NCBI RefSeq assembly: GCF_001457455.1
Contig: NZ_LN831026.1
Coordinates: 1,984,001-2,048,000, forward strand
Origin: Corynebacterium diphtheriae
GTDB lineage: Bacteria > Actinomycetota > Actinomycetes > Mycobacteriales > Mycobacteriaceae
Length of the DNA stretch: 64,000 nt
Direction: 5' to 3'
The notes under the pieces are model-generated. The model was not told where the DNA came from and ran no database searches. It saw nothing but the letters and a program-made list of their open reading frames with translations. Shown here in pieces: positions 27,865 to 36,377 of this stretch; the stretch's first letter is position 1, and every line of letters begins with the position of its first letter. Position numbers and translations under genes: made by a program.

Positions 27865-28784
27865 GCTGCGTCCTTTGCCTTAGCATCGCGTGAATGAGTC
27901 AGCTCAATAAATGCGTCTTCAAGCGATGTCGTTGAAACTAACAAGTCATAAGCAGATGTGCGATTAAGGAGGTATCGCGCAACGTCGTCTGGCTGCGTAG
28001 TGTCCAGTGTGATTCGATCACCGTTAATGCTTACGGTCTTAACCCCAGGCAGGCCAGCGAGCTCTTTCGTGGAAGCACCCGGAATAACAGCGCTAACGGT
28101 TGCACCTCGAACTGACGCCCTAATTTTTTCGATGGGGCCATCAGCGACGATTTTTCCTTCGCTGATAAAGATGACGCGCTCCGCGAAATCATCCGCCTCT
28201 TCGATGTAATGAGTAGCAAAAATAATCGTGCGGCCAGCATCCGCTTCTTCGCGCATGATGCGCCAAAACTTCCGACGTGCCTCAACGTCCAATCCGGCAG
28301 TGGGCTCATCAAAGATAAGCACTTGCGGATCTGAGAGCATGGCCAACGCAAAACGCAATCGCTGTTGCTGGCCCCCAGAGCATTTCTCTACTTTTCTGCG
28401 AGCAAAACTAGACAGATCCCAACGCTTAATCACGTCTTCTACCCGCCCACGCGCTCCATGTGCGGCGGCAACTGCCTGAATAGTTTCCCGCACTGTGAAG
28501 TCGGGAAGCAACCCACCAGACTGAAGCACTGCCTGGCACTTGCCAGAGCATGCGGCTTTGTGCGGAGGCTCACCAAGTACTTTCACCTGACCAGAATCAG
28601 GCGAGCTGAGCCCCAAAATCATGTCGATCGTTGTGGATTTTCCAGCACCGTTTGGACCCAAAAAAGCAACAATCTGGCCCTGTGGGACGCTAAACGACAC
28701 CCGATCGACGGCAACAAGCCCACGTTGGCCGTGCCGGTAGAACGACTTGGTAAGCTCGGAGACTTGAATGACTGGCGTACTCAT
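27861..28784 (-). CDS. ABC transporter ATP-binding protein
   Basis: The 307-residue ATPase has Walker A GPNGAGKSTTIDMIL, signature CSGGQQQRLRFALAM, Walker B VLIFDEPTAGLD and the H-loop ATHYIEEAD. The C-terminal regulatory extension of drug/peptide exporter ATPases follows. It pairs with the permease downstream. Its promoter region carries a TTAGCC direct repeat. Confidence 0.9.
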   Translation of the reverse strand: MSTPVIQVSELTKSFYRHGQRGLVAVDRVSFSVPQGQIVAFLGPNGAGKSTTIDMILGLSSPDSGQVKVLGEPPHKAACSGKCQAVLQSGGLLPDFTVRETIQAVAAAHGARGRVEDVIKRWDLSSFARRKVEKCSGGQQQRLRFALAMLSDPQVLIFDEPTAGLDVEARRKFWRIMREEADAGRTIIFATHYIEEADDFAERVIFISEGKIVADGPIEKIRASVRGATVSAVIPGASTKELAGLPGVKTVSINGDRITLDTTQPDDVARYLLNRTSAYDLLVSTTSLEDAFIELTHSRDAKAKDAA

Positions 28785-28793
28785 AAATTTATG

Positions 28794-28811
28794 TTAGCCG
28801 ATTAGTTAGCC
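28794..28811 (-). promoter_or_regulatory. Direct repeat in ABC transporter promoter
   Basis: TTAGCC occurs twice at 12-base spacing (28794-28799 and 28806-28811), starting ten bases upstream of the ATPase start codon. Its position suggests an operator or part of the leader; no regulator gene is next to it. Confidence 0.35.
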
Positions 28812-28924
28812 AATGAAAAGGGTATATATCGCTTAAAATAATGAGTAACCATCGAGAGGTTAGAAGCCCTTATCCCAAGCCATTACGTTGTTAGCAGTTC
28901 CACCCCAAAGCACCGAAGATTCAT

Positions 28925-29170
28925 AGCCTGTCCAACCGGGCCGGCAACAAAAAATTGAACAACGCCCTATGGCAATCGTCTTGTGCATCGATCAGATTCC
29001 ACGAGCGTTGCCGGCAATTCTACGAACGAAAACGCAACGAAGGCAAAAGACACAACGCCGCAGTCGTCGCGCTCGCACGCCGACGCCTCAACGTCTTATT
29101 CGCCATGATGCGCAGCGGAGAACTCTACCGAGACACCCCCTCCTCCAGTACAAACATCACCACCCCTTGA
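28925..29170 (+). pseudogene. IS110-family transposase, C-terminal fragment
   Basis: The frame encodes NKKLNNALWQSSCASIRFH, then YERKRNEGKRHNAAVVALAR and RRLNVLFAMMRSGELY, typical of the C-terminal end of IS110/IS1111 transposases. The rest of the gene is missing upstream. It lies at the right edge of the RiPP region and may mark a past insertion or recombination. Confidence 0.8.
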
Positions 29171-29171
29171 A

Positions 29172-29203
29172 AAAGTGATATCACTTAAATTAAAGTGATA
29201 TCA
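29172..29203 (+). promoter_or_regulatory. Tandem operator of SPFH/RHH operon
   Basis: AAAGTGATATCA occurs at 29172-29183 and again at 29192-29203, exactly 20 bases apart. The TGATATCACTT and AAGTGATATCA arms also form an 11-base inverted repeat. Two-turn spacing on one DNA face is typical of ribbon-helix-helix operators, and the operon encodes such a protein, so autoregulation is likely. Confidence 0.55.
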
Positions 29204-29258
29204 GGTTTTAACACACCCCTCCCATCGGACCCACCTTGAAAGGATCACAACCCCAACC

Positions 29259-30227
29259 ATGCCTACCCACTCCCCCACCACCAACACACAACCCGTTGGC
29301 CATGAAGGCACCCGCGTCCACATCACCGAAAAACAGCCATGGACTGGTGGCACGGGCTTAGCACTTGGCATTCTCACGCTGGGCAGCGCCGTTTTCATCG
29401 CTGCTATCACCATGATCATCATGGCGGCAGAAAAGATGGATTCCACGGCAGAACCCACCTCACCAGCATTGATCGCGATGCTGATAGCAGGCATTATCCT
29501 TATCCTCCTTGCCGTTATAGTCCTCAGCATGGTGCGCGTGACCTCCCCTGGACACACTCGCGTTGTGCAACTTTTTGGTCGCTACCTCGGCACCTCTCGC
29601 ATCACCGGTCTTTCTGTAGTGCCACCGCTTAGCACCACCACCAAGGTGTCGGTTCGCGTGCGCAACTTTGAAACAAACGAGATCAAGGTCAACGATCTCA
29701 ACGGCAATCCCGTCAACATTGGCGCGATCATCGTCTGGCAGGTGGCAGACACCGCCCAGGCCACCTTCGCGGTTGAAGACATGGAAGAGTTCATCCACTC
29801 CCAGTCCGAATCGGCACTGCGCCACGTTGCCACCACCCACCCATATGATGGCGGCACAGCCAAAGCACCTTCCCTTTCCGGCTCCACTGAGCTGGTATCC
29901 CAAGAGCTTGCCGACGAAGTAGCAGCACGCGTTGCTGTGGCCGGACTCGAGATCATCGAGGCTCGTATTTCCAACCTTTCTTATGCTCCCGAGATCGCAC
30001 AGTCGATGTTGCAACGCCAGCAGGCCGGCGCGATCGTGGATGCCCGTGAGACGATCGTTGAAGGTGCCGTATCCATGGTGGAAAGCGCTTTGGAGCAGTT
30101 GGAGTCTCGTGAGATTGTTGACCTTGACCCAGAACGACGCGCTGCGATGGTATCGAATCTGCTCGTAGTATTATGTTCTGACAACAATGCCCAACCCGTT
30201 CTCAACACAGGCAGCCTTTATACCTAA
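29259..30227 (+). CDS. SPFH/band-7 membrane protein
   Basis: The 322-residue stomatin/prohibitin-like protein has two N-terminal membrane helices (about residues 28-54 and 63-86). The SPFH domain then begins VRVTSPGHTRVVQLFGRYLGTSR and includes RVRNFETNEIKVNDLNGNPVNIGAIIVWQV. A coiled-coil with AQSMLQRQQAGAIVDARETIVEGAV follows. SPFH proteins scaffold membrane microdomains. Its stop overlaps the start of the RHH gene as TAATG, so the two are coupled. Confidence 0.88.
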   Translation: MPTHSPTTNTQPVGHEGTRVHITEKQPWTGGTGLALGILTLGSAVFIAAITMIIMAAEKMDSTAEPTSPALIAMLIAGIILILLAVIVLSMVRVTSPGHTRVVQLFGRYLGTSRITGLSVVPPLSTTTKVSVRVRNFETNEIKVNDLNGNPVNIGAIIVWQVADTAQATFAVEDMEEFIHSQSESALRHVATTHPYDGGTAKAPSLSGSTELVSQELADEVAARVAVAGLEIIEARISNLSYAPEIAQSMLQRQQAGAIVDARETIVEGAVSMVESALEQLESREIVDLDPERRAAMVSNLLVVLCSDNNAQPVLNTGSLYT

Positions 30228-30424
30228 TGCCCCGTAAAAATATTCCGCTTCGCATCGATCCCGCTGTGGCCGATGCGATTTCGCGGTGGGCGCAGGACGA
30301 AACACGTAGTGTGAATTCCCAAATCGAAATGATGTTACGTGAACAATTACGTCGCGCCGGACGCCTCCCCAAGAACGTTGGCAAGATCTCAAAGCCTGGC
30401 CGACCTGCAAAAAAGCACCAATAG
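30227..30424 (+). CDS. Ribbon-helix-helix (Arc-like) DNA-binding protein
   Basis: The 65-residue protein starts MPRKNIPLRIDPAVADAISR, a beta strand plus helix typical of Arc/CopG proteins, then EMMLREQLRRAGR and a Lys-rich tail. It is coupled to the SPFH gene and probably binds the repeated palindrome upstream of the operon. No toxin-like partner other than the SPFH gene is present, so a toxin-antitoxin role is not supported. Confidence 0.82.
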   Translation: MPRKNIPLRIDPAVADAISRWAQDETRSVNSQIEMMLREQLRRAGRLPKNVGKISKPGRPAKKHQ

Positions 30425-30473
30425 ACCAATCGGTCTTTTAAAAACAGACTATTGCGTACTACTGTGTCTATTT

Positions 30474-31766
30474 ATGAAATGGAATAGCTTCGGAGCTCAG
30501 GTCATCTACGGCCTCATCGCAGGCGTAGTCTTAGGGCTCATCGCCAACAAAATGCCGGAAGGTAATTGGCTCACAGCCACACTGACCACCATTGGCAGTC
30601 ATTACGTCACCCTCCTCAAAGTGTTGATCCCCCCACTGGTGGTCACCGCTGTTATTACGTCCATCGCCAACCTGCGGCAAGTCACCAACGCCGCCCGATT
30701 AGCAGTAAAAACCCTGATCTGGTTCGCCATCACCGCGTTCTTCTCCGTACTGGCAGGCATCGCGGTCGGCCTTATCTTCAAACCAGGTCAAACTACTGGG
30801 CTCCAAGACACCGCTAAGGCGCCGTCGTCAGTCGGCTCGTGGTGGGCATTTATCGAAGGCATCGTGCCCTCCAACATTTTAGGTTTACAGTCCACCACCA
30901 AAATCGTCGATGGCGCAGCCACCACCTCGCTAAGCTTCAACGTGCTGCAAATCCTCGTGATCGCCATCGCACTCGGCATCGCTGCAGTCAAAGTCGGTGA
31001 AAAAGCCGAGCCTTTTATCAACTTCAACCGCTCCTTTTTGGAGATCATCCAGAAGGTGTTGTGGTGGATTATTAGGCTCGCCCCCATCGGCACCGCAGCC
31101 TTGATCGGCAAGGCGGTAGCCACCTATGGTTTCGAAGCCATGGGCGCACTGGGCAAATTCGTCCTCACGATTTATGTGGGCCTTGCCATCGTGGTTGTTG
31201 TGATCTATCCGCTGGTACTGAAGTTCCACGGACTGAGCGTGGTTCAGTTTTACAAGCGCGTCTGGCCAGTATTCTCCTTGGGTTTTGTCACCCGCTCCTC
31301 AATGGGCGTTATGCCCGTAACCGAGCAGACTAGCGAAGCGATCGGCGTGCCTAAGCACTATGCATCCTTTGCGGTGCCACTGGGCGCTACCACCAAGATG
31401 GACGGTTGTGCAGCGGTCTACCCTGCTGTGGCGGCCATCTTCGTGTCACAGTTCTACGCCATGCCACTGACGTTTACTGATTACATCCTCATCGTTATCG
31501 TCTCTGTCTTGGGCTCTGCGGCAACGGCTGGCACCACGGGCGCTACCGTGATGCTCACCTTGACGCTGTCTACTTTGGGTCTGCCACTTGAGGGCGTCGG
31601 CCTTCTGCTTGCTATCGAGCCGATCATCGACATGGGCCGTACCGCGGTCAACGTGACCGGCCAAGCATTGGTCCCAGCGATCGTGGCCCGCCAGGAAAAG
31701 ATCTTGGATCGCACGCTTTTCGACGCCTCCCGCGAGGACGCCGAAGCCCGTATCACCGCCTCCTAG
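30474..31766 (+). CDS. Dicarboxylate/amino acid:cation symporter (DAACS)
   Basis: The 430-residue membrane transporter of the GltP/SstT family has eight-plus helices. The second-half hairpin and NMDG-like region reads GATTKMDGCAAVYPAVAAIF, preceded by the Ser-rich RSSMGVMPVTEQ, and IEPIIDMGRTAVNVTGQAL lies near the end. These define sodium-coupled uptake of glutamate, dicarboxylates or Ser/Thr; the substrate is not decided here. The ATG at 30474 starts the first helix region, and earlier codons would overlap the RHH gene. It ends four bases into the convergent panC-like gene. Confidence 0.88.
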   Translation: MKWNSFGAQVIYGLIAGVVLGLIANKMPEGNWLTATLTTIGSHYVTLLKVLIPPLVVTAVITSIANLRQVTNAARLAVKTLIWFAITAFFSVLAGIAVGLIFKPGQTTGLQDTAKAPSSVGSWWAFIEGIVPSNILGLQSTTKIVDGAATTSLSFNVLQILVIAIALGIAAVKVGEKAEPFINFNRSFLEIIQKVLWWIIRLAPIGTAALIGKAVATYGFEAMGALGKFVLTIYVGLAIVVVVIYPLVLKFHGLSVVQFYKRVWPVFSLGFVTRSSMGVMPVTEQTSEAIGVPKHYASFAVPLGATTKMDGCAAVYPAVAAIFVSQFYAMPLTFTDYILIVIVSVLGSAATAGTTGATVMLTLTLSTLGLPLEGVGLLLAIEPIIDMGRTAVNVTGQALVPAIVARQEKILDRTLFDASREDAEARITAS

Positions 31767-32542
31767 TCGAGGTTTTTAAATCCCACTCCCACCGGCACGC
31801 CGGCGTTATCTGTTAGCTGCACACCCCCAAAGGTTGCGGCTACAAATAACCTAGCGTCGCCGGTTTTTGGCGCTTCACCAAGATTCATGGCACGAAGTTC
31901 CACATAGTCAGGAGTCACACCAGCCGATTCCAGCACTTGATGGGTAACTCGCAGCACGACTTCTTTGCCATCTTCTGCCGCATGCGCTCCGGCGGTGATG
32001 GCTGCCGATAGTGCGAGTGCGTGTTCGCGATCTTGTTCAGGAACGGTGGCGTTGCGCAAAGAAATGGCGATTCCGTCCGGCATGCGAACAGTAGGTACGG
32101 AGTGCACGGTGACGTGAATGTTGAGGTCATTGAGAGCTTGCTGGGTGCGAACCAGTAGCTCGTAGTCTTTTTCACCAAAGATCACATCGCTGGGACCAAC
32201 GAGGTTCATTAGGGCGATTCGACGGGTGACTGCCTCGGAGAGTTCTTGAGCTGGCTGCATCCCGATGCTCGGCACCTGAATAAGGGTGCGCAGTTCTTCC
32301 GGCTCGTACAAGAACACTGCATCAACGCCTTCTTCTGCAAAGGCGGGATCATCGTGCTGGCTGGCCACGATCACAATGCCACCGGGGATTCGTCGTGCGG
32401 CGCGCAGCAATGCGCGGTGTCCGGCATGTACTCCACTGCCGAGTGGGACGAATACGACGGGCTTTCCTTGTTTTTTAAAGGCGCGTGCCACCATGGCGAT
32501 TTTTGCTGCGTCGAAAAGTGTGGCAGCACGGTATTCAAACAC
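31763..32542 (-). CDS. Pantothenate synthetase-like protein (PanC)
   Basis: The 259-residue nucleotidyltransferase-fold protein resembles PanC, which joins pantoate and beta-alanine using ATP. The HxGH motif is HAGHRALLRAA near residue 38, GEKDYELL is the phosphate/substrate region, and ISLRN stands where PanC usually has a SSRN-type motif. It lacks the typical MG-x-LH lead-in and is somewhat short, so it is divergent. It starts with GTG. The neighbouring DUF2520 gene is a frequent partner of panC-type genes. Confidence 0.75.
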   Translation of the reverse strand: MFEYRAATLFDAAKIAMVARAFKKQGKPVVFVPLGSGVHAGHRALLRAARRIPGGIVIVASQHDDPAFAEEGVDAVFLYEPEELRTLIQVPSIGMQPAQELSEAVTRRIALMNLVGPSDVIFGEKDYELLVRTQQALNDLNIHVTVHSVPTVRMPDGIAISLRNATVPEQDREHALALSAAITAGAHAAEDGKEVVLRVTHQVLESAGVTPDYVELRAMNLGEAPKTGDARLFVAATFGGVQLTDNAGVPVGVGFKNLD

Positions 32543-32554
32543 TCGTTGTATTCC

Positions 32555-33178
32555 TTATGTGTTATTTTGTTCTTGATTCATTGCCCACAACTCCACGTCG
32601 TTGTTGTGGAACACTTCCCCGCTTCGACGGGCAAGCTGGGCGTAGAGGCGCTTGGTTCCCACCGAGTCGATGGCATGGTAGCCGCGTTCGAGAGCTGCTA
32701 CATTCAGTGGCGGGGCGACTGCGTCGGTGAGCTGTTCCACCACTTCGTCGGCATGATGGGCATTACCCAGAGCCTCGGTGAGCAGGTTGCGGGCTTCGCT
32801 ACGCACTTGGCCGATAAACCCTGCGTAGGCAAGCCCTGCGGTGAGGCGATCGCGTTGGCTTTCTGGCACATGAACTACGCGTCCGCCGAGTTCGCTTATC
32901 AAAAGTTCTGCCACCATGCCGGCGAGTTCATCGGAGGCGGTCACAGCGTAGATCTGTGGCATGAGCTCGGTCAGCACAAAGGCATGCCCGCTGGAATATG
33001 CGTCAAGATCTGCAAGTGTGGCGTGCCCAAGGTGGGCTACGATCTGGCCGCGTCGAACAAGCTGCGTGGGATCAAATATCAGCTCGGCTTCGCTGGCCTC
33101 GACAAGCACATGCCCGTGCTCGAGAAGTGCTTTCACGAATTCGTTTTGGCCACTGATCCGCATGCGCGGTGGCGTCAT
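32555..33178 (-). CDS. DUF2520-type protein next to PanC-like gene
   Basis: The 207-residue protein has an N-terminal Rossmann-like portion (LVRRGQIVAHLGHATLADLD) and a helical C-terminal part (GYHAIDSVGTKRLYAQLARR), as in the Rossmann plus DUF2520 family that neighbours panC/panD in many actinobacteria. It is shorter than usual relatives because the nucleotide-binding start appears reduced. Its start overlaps the upstream gene by four bases. Its role is unproven; ketopantoate-reductase-like chemistry has been proposed for relatives. Confidence 0.65.
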   Translation of the reverse strand: MTPPRMRISGQNEFVKALLEHGHVLVEASEAELIFDPTQLVRRGQIVAHLGHATLADLDAYSSGHAFVLTELMPQIYAVTASDELAGMVAELLISELGGRVVHVPESQRDRLTAGLAYAGFIGQVRSEARNLLTEALGNAHHADEVVEQLTDAVAPPLNVAALERGYHAIDSVGTKRLYAQLARRSGEVFHNNDVELWAMNQEQNNT

Positions 33179-34092
33179 TTTTGGTTCCGCTTGAGCAGGT
33201 CGGCAACGGAAACAGAGTTATTGTGTTCGTCGCGACGCCTACGCCCATGCGGCTCGTTCTTCTTTTTTTCCGAGCCGCGCCCCTGCAACCAGTCCACCTT
33301 GGCAAATTGACCAGTATCAAAAGTACGCTCTTTTTGTTTAGGGGCTGCCGCCTCTTGGAAGGACTTTTGATCAAAGTAGGAACCCTGCGGCTCCGCAATC
33401 GTGGGCTTGGGTGCTGGCTTATCCAAGTAGTCTTGGAACTTCGCACCTGGGATATGCAGTTCTTGCTTCTTGGTCTGCTTCTTTTCTGGCTCCGGCTTGG
33501 GCTTCTTTTCCTTGGCAGCCTCGGGGTTTGATGTCTCAGGAGCTGGGATCTTAAACTCTGCAGTCTCGTCAACGCGTGGGCTACGCGCAGGCTCTGGGCT
33601 TTTCTCCGCAGTGGTGGGGGTAAAGCGGGAGACTACCTCGGCGATGTTTTCTGAAGCGCTCGGGGCAGCATTCGGTGTTGCGGCTTCGATCTCATGGATA
33701 CGGCGTGCCTGTGCGCGCAGCATAGCTGGTTCAGTAAACACTTGACCGGTGAGGGACTCTAGCTGGGTGCGCACCTCGTTGAGCTGCTCTTTGATTTTTT
33801 CTAGAGTTTCTTCATCGCGCTGGCGCAGCTGTTGTTCGGTTTCGCGTGCTGCATCGAGCTCCGACTTGTGGTGCTCGCGTTCAATTTCTAGTTCCGCACG
33901 TGCCAGTTCTGCTTGGGTGCGGTAGCGACTCACGAGGAAAAAACCGATGACTGCTGCCCACAGCGATGCCAAAAGCGCGATCTTGAGTGCGCCTACGTTG
34001 CCCGTTAGAAGCATCACTACGCTGGCTATCAGTGATAACACAACCAGCGCGATCAAAAGTTTTTGCCCGTTGTCCTTCTCCATGCGTTCCAA
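33175..34092 (-). CDS. Membrane protein with coiled coil (DUF6779-type)
   Basis: The 305-residue protein has two adjacent transmembrane helices near the start (LLIALVVLSLIASVVMLL and ALLASLWAAVIGFFLV). A coiled coil follows at about residues 60-125 (ELARAELEIEREHHKSELDA, TLEKIKEQLNEVRTQLESLT), then a long disordered, Pro/Lys-rich cytosolic tail. It looks like the corynebacterial and mycobacterial protein near folK annotated as DUF6779. Function is unknown. It is embedded in a same-strand gene run ending with the panC-like gene. Confidence 0.65.
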   Translation of the reverse strand: MERMEKDNGQKLLIALVVLSLIASVVMLLTGNVGALKIALLASLWAAVIGFFLVSRYRTQAELARAELEIEREHHKSELDAARETEQQLRQRDEETLEKIKEQLNEVRTQLESLTGQVFTEPAMLRAQARRIHEIEAATPNAAPSASENIAEVVSRFTPTTAEKSPEPARSPRVDETAEFKIPAPETSNPEAAKEKKPKPEPEKKQTKKQELHIPGAKFQDYLDKPAPKPTIAEPQGSYFDQKSFQEAAAPKQKERTFDTGQFAKVDWLQGRGSEKKKNEPHGRRRRDEHNNSVSVADLLKRNQK

Positions 34093-34093
34093 A

Positions 34094-34561
34094 CTACCGC
34101 ACTCCCTCGCCCTGTGGTGGGGGCGGCACGGTACAGCACTTTTCCAGCCAGTATCCGGCAGCCGACATCCCCACTCCTCCTAGTGCTGCCGCTACAACGA
34201 CAGGGGTATCCTGCGCTGCCGCAGCTAGTTCTGAATACTTCGCCACAACATAACAGGCCATGCCGGTGTACGCTCCCCCGAATAGTGCGCCCGTCCACGC
34301 GGAGGTCTTTCCTACGATGAGGAATTCAGCGGCGGTCACGGGGTTGAGCTGGGAGCGATCTTGCCCGATTTTTTCGTCGCGAATCCTGCCTCGCACCCGC
34401 ACGGCGAGCAGCACGCACAGTATCGTCATCGCCCAGAGCATGAGTGCAACGCTGACGGGCACTGAACTCATTGAGCCATAGAATCGTGCGACGAGAAGTA
34501 ACGAGGCTGCGGCTGCGAACACGCCGAGGCCGATCAGTGCTACCCAGTTGGTGGATTTCAT
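34094..34561 (-). CDS. DUF3180 membrane protein
   Basis: The 155-residue protein has four predicted helices, begins MKSTNWVALIGLGVFAAAA, and has the DUF3180 features RSQLNPVTAAEFLIVGKTSAW then GALFGGAYTG. It directly follows folK in most actinobacteria and here overlaps it by four bases. Function is unknown. It ends two bases before the next gene starts, so the whole folate-linked run is probably one transcript. Confidence 0.78.
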   Translation of the reverse strand: MKSTNWVALIGLGVFAAAASLLLVARFYGSMSSVPVSVALMLWAMTILCVLLAVRVRGRIRDEKIGQDRSQLNPVTAAEFLIVGKTSAWTGALFGGAYTGMACYVVAKYSELAAAAQDTPVVVAAALGGVGMSAAGYWLEKCCTVPPPPQGEGVR

Positions 34562-35037
34562 AGGCTTCCCACCACCGGAAATGTTTCGCCCAGTGCTGCG
34601 GCGCGCTGAGCTACTTTCTGGCCTAGCAATTCAGCTTCGGGGTCTGCTTCTGCCCAAGGCACAAGCACAAAGGCTCGCTCGTGGGCGTAGGGGTGCGGAA
34701 GGGTCAGCTCGGGGTCGGTGGATCGCATCTGCGTGTCGTCGTCGTTGTAGATGGTCACGACATCGACGTCGAGGGTGCGCGGACCCCAGTGCCGCAGGCG
34801 ACGTCGACACGCGGCCTCTTCTAGGCGCTGGCCACGTCGTAGCAGCTCAAGGGGTGAACTATCGACGTCCACAATGACGACTGCGTTGAGGAACTCGTCT
34901 TGGTCCTCTACTCCCCACGGGGGCGTGGAATAGATCGAGGATGCTGCCACGATCTCTCCCGCGAATTCTTCGACAACCGTTCGCAGCAAGGCATAGCGGT
35001 CATCCATATTCGAACCAATAGAAAGCACTGCGCGCAT
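34558..35037 (-). CDS. folK: 6-Hydroxymethyl-dihydropterin pyrophosphokinase
   Basis: The 159-residue enzyme transfers pyrophosphate from ATP to hydroxymethyl-dihydropterin for folate synthesis. It begins with SIGSNMDDRYALLR, has YSTPPWGVEDQDEFLNAVV and the signature RHWGPRTLDVDVVTIYND (Asp metal ligands), then LPHPYAHERAFVLVPW. It lies in the folE-folP-folB-folK order. Confidence 0.95.
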   Translation of the reverse strand: MRAVLSIGSNMDDRYALLRTVVEEFAGEIVAASSIYSTPPWGVEDQDEFLNAVVIVDVDSSPLELLRRGQRLEEAACRRRLRHWGPRTLDVDVVTIYNDDDTQMRSTDPELTLPHPYAHERAFVLVPWAEADPEAELLGQKVAQRAAALGETFPVVGSL

Positions 35038-35046
35038 ATTCGCCGG

Positions 35047-35412
35047 TTACCTCCTCGACCTACGGGCAACTACTGCTACATCGGCAAATTCTAGAGGAAT
35101 CGGTGCCTGTGGCTTATGCACGGTGACCTCAATGGCTGTGATAAGCGGGAATGTTGCCATCGCGGATTCGGCGATCTCTCCGGCTACGGTCTCGATGAGG
35201 TCACGTGGTGGACCTGTCACAATATCGTGAGCTAGCTGGGCTAATTCCCCGTAGTGCACGGTGTGTGTCAGGTCATCTGAGGCTGCTGCGGGGCGCAGAT
35301 TCAGCCAGCAGGTGACGTCGATAATGAAGTTTTGGCCTTCGCGTTTTTCGTGTTCGAAAACCCCGTGGTAGCCAAAGCAGTGCAAGCCTTTAAGTTCGAT
35401 ACGATCAGCCAT
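35047..35412 (-). CDS. folB: Dihydroneopterin aldolase
   Basis: The 121-residue enzyme cleaves dihydroneopterin to hydroxymethyl-dihydropterin and glycolaldehyde. Visible are [24 protein letters not shown] with the substrate Glu, [11 protein letters not shown], and the VHKPQAPI end with the catalytic Lys. The ATG at 35412 gives a normal length; a longer frame would overlap folP by about 70 bases. It starts six bases after the folP stop. Confidence 0.94.
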   Translation of the reverse strand: MADRIELKGLHCFGYHGVFEHEKREGQNFIIDVTCWLNLRPAAASDDLTHTVHYGELAQLAHDIVTGPPRDLIETVAGEIAESAMATFPLITAIEVTVHKPQAPIPLEFADVAVVARRSRR

Positions 35413-35417
35413 AACGA

Positions 35418-36254
35418 TCACGCATTCCATAGGGCCGCAACGTCGACCGCGTCTCGGGAAACTGCTACTTCGTGGACGCGCACGCACCATGCTCCCATTT
35501 GTGCGGCGATCGCTGTCACCGCTGCGGTGGCGGGGTCGGCGTCGACTGGCCCTGATTGCAGGCCTCGGGCGGCGCGGACTGCCATCAGGAAGCGTTTGCG
35601 TGATGCTCCTACGAGCACGGGGTATGGGCCTGCGATAAATTCCGGTAGGGCGCGTAAGAGTGCCCAGTTATCTTCTTGTGTTTTGGCAAAGCCGAGGCCA
35701 GGGTCGATGGTGATGTTGTCTTCTTTGACACCGGCGTTGAGTGCAGAGGTGACCAACTTATCTAGGGTCTGGTGTACGTCTGCTACAACGTCGCCGCCGT
35801 GGTCGGCGCTTCCTGCTGCGTCCCCGAAGCGAACGGTCTTCCAGTGCATGAGGCAGACCGGTAGTTGGGTGTCGGCCATGACGGAGTACATGGCGCGGTC
35901 GGCGAGCCCACCGGAAACATCGTTGATGAGTTTTACGCCGGCTTCGGCTGCTGCGGCGGCAACGCTGGCGCGCATGGTGTCGATGGAGGTGGCGATGCCT
36001 TCTTCGGACAGCGCCCGGATGACGGGGATCACGCGGCTGCGTTCCACGTCGGGGTCGACGCGGGTGGCGCCTGGGCGGGTGGATTCGCCGCCGACGTCGA
36101 TGATGTCTGCGCCTGCTGCGACGAGGTCGCGGGCGTGGTCGATTGCGGCATCAATGTCGAGCCAGCGGCCACCGTCGGAAAATGAATCTTCGGTGACGTT
36201 CACAATGCCCATGACGGCTGTTCGCTCGGGAATGATGAAGTCTTTCGCGCTCAC
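35418..36254 (-). CDS. folP: Dihydropteroate synthase
   Basis: The 278-residue TIM-barrel enzyme joins p-aminobenzoate to the pterin pyrophosphate and is the sulfonamide target. Signatures are [50 protein letters not shown] and VGASRKRF. Nothing unusual is seen at these motifs. It is the first gene after a strong terminator that separates it from folE and the DCC protein. Confidence 0.96.
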   Translation of the reverse strand: MSAKDFIIPERTAVMGIVNVTEDSFSDGGRWLDIDAAIDHARDLVAAGADIIDVGGESTRPGATRVDPDVERSRVIPVIRALSEEGIATSIDTMRASVAAAAAEAGVKLINDVSGGLADRAMYSVMADTQLPVCLMHWKTVRFGDAAGSADHGGDVVADVHQTLDKLVTSALNAGVKEDNITIDPGLGFAKTQEDNWALLRALPEFIAGPYPVLVGASRKRFLMAVRAARGLQSGPVDADPATAAVTAIAAQMGAWCVRVHEVAVSRDAVDVAALWNA

Positions 36255-36323
36255 GCCCTGCTCCTTTTATCACTTGCCTGTTGTATTTGGGTGGTTGTGG
36301 TGCTCATACTACGCGTTGATAAA

Positions 36324-36362
36324 AATCGGCCTGGCGAGTTGGGTGAACTCACCAGGCCGATT
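36324..36362 (-). terminator. Hairpin terminator between DCC gene and folP
   Basis: Arms at 36324-36340 and 36346-36362 pair at 16 of 17 positions around a five-base loop, followed on the minus strand by a T run. It ends the ftsH-folE-DCC transcript before folP. The arm begins AATCGGCCTGGCGAGTT, strikingly like the hairpin at 4396. Confidence 0.8.
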
Positions 36363-36377
36363 GTTGCAGTCATATTC

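Noticed and set aside
30227..30424. Toxin-antitoxin module based on the RHH protein
   Set aside because: The partner gene is a large SPFH membrane protein, not a toxin; the pair looks like a regulator plus scaffold operon.
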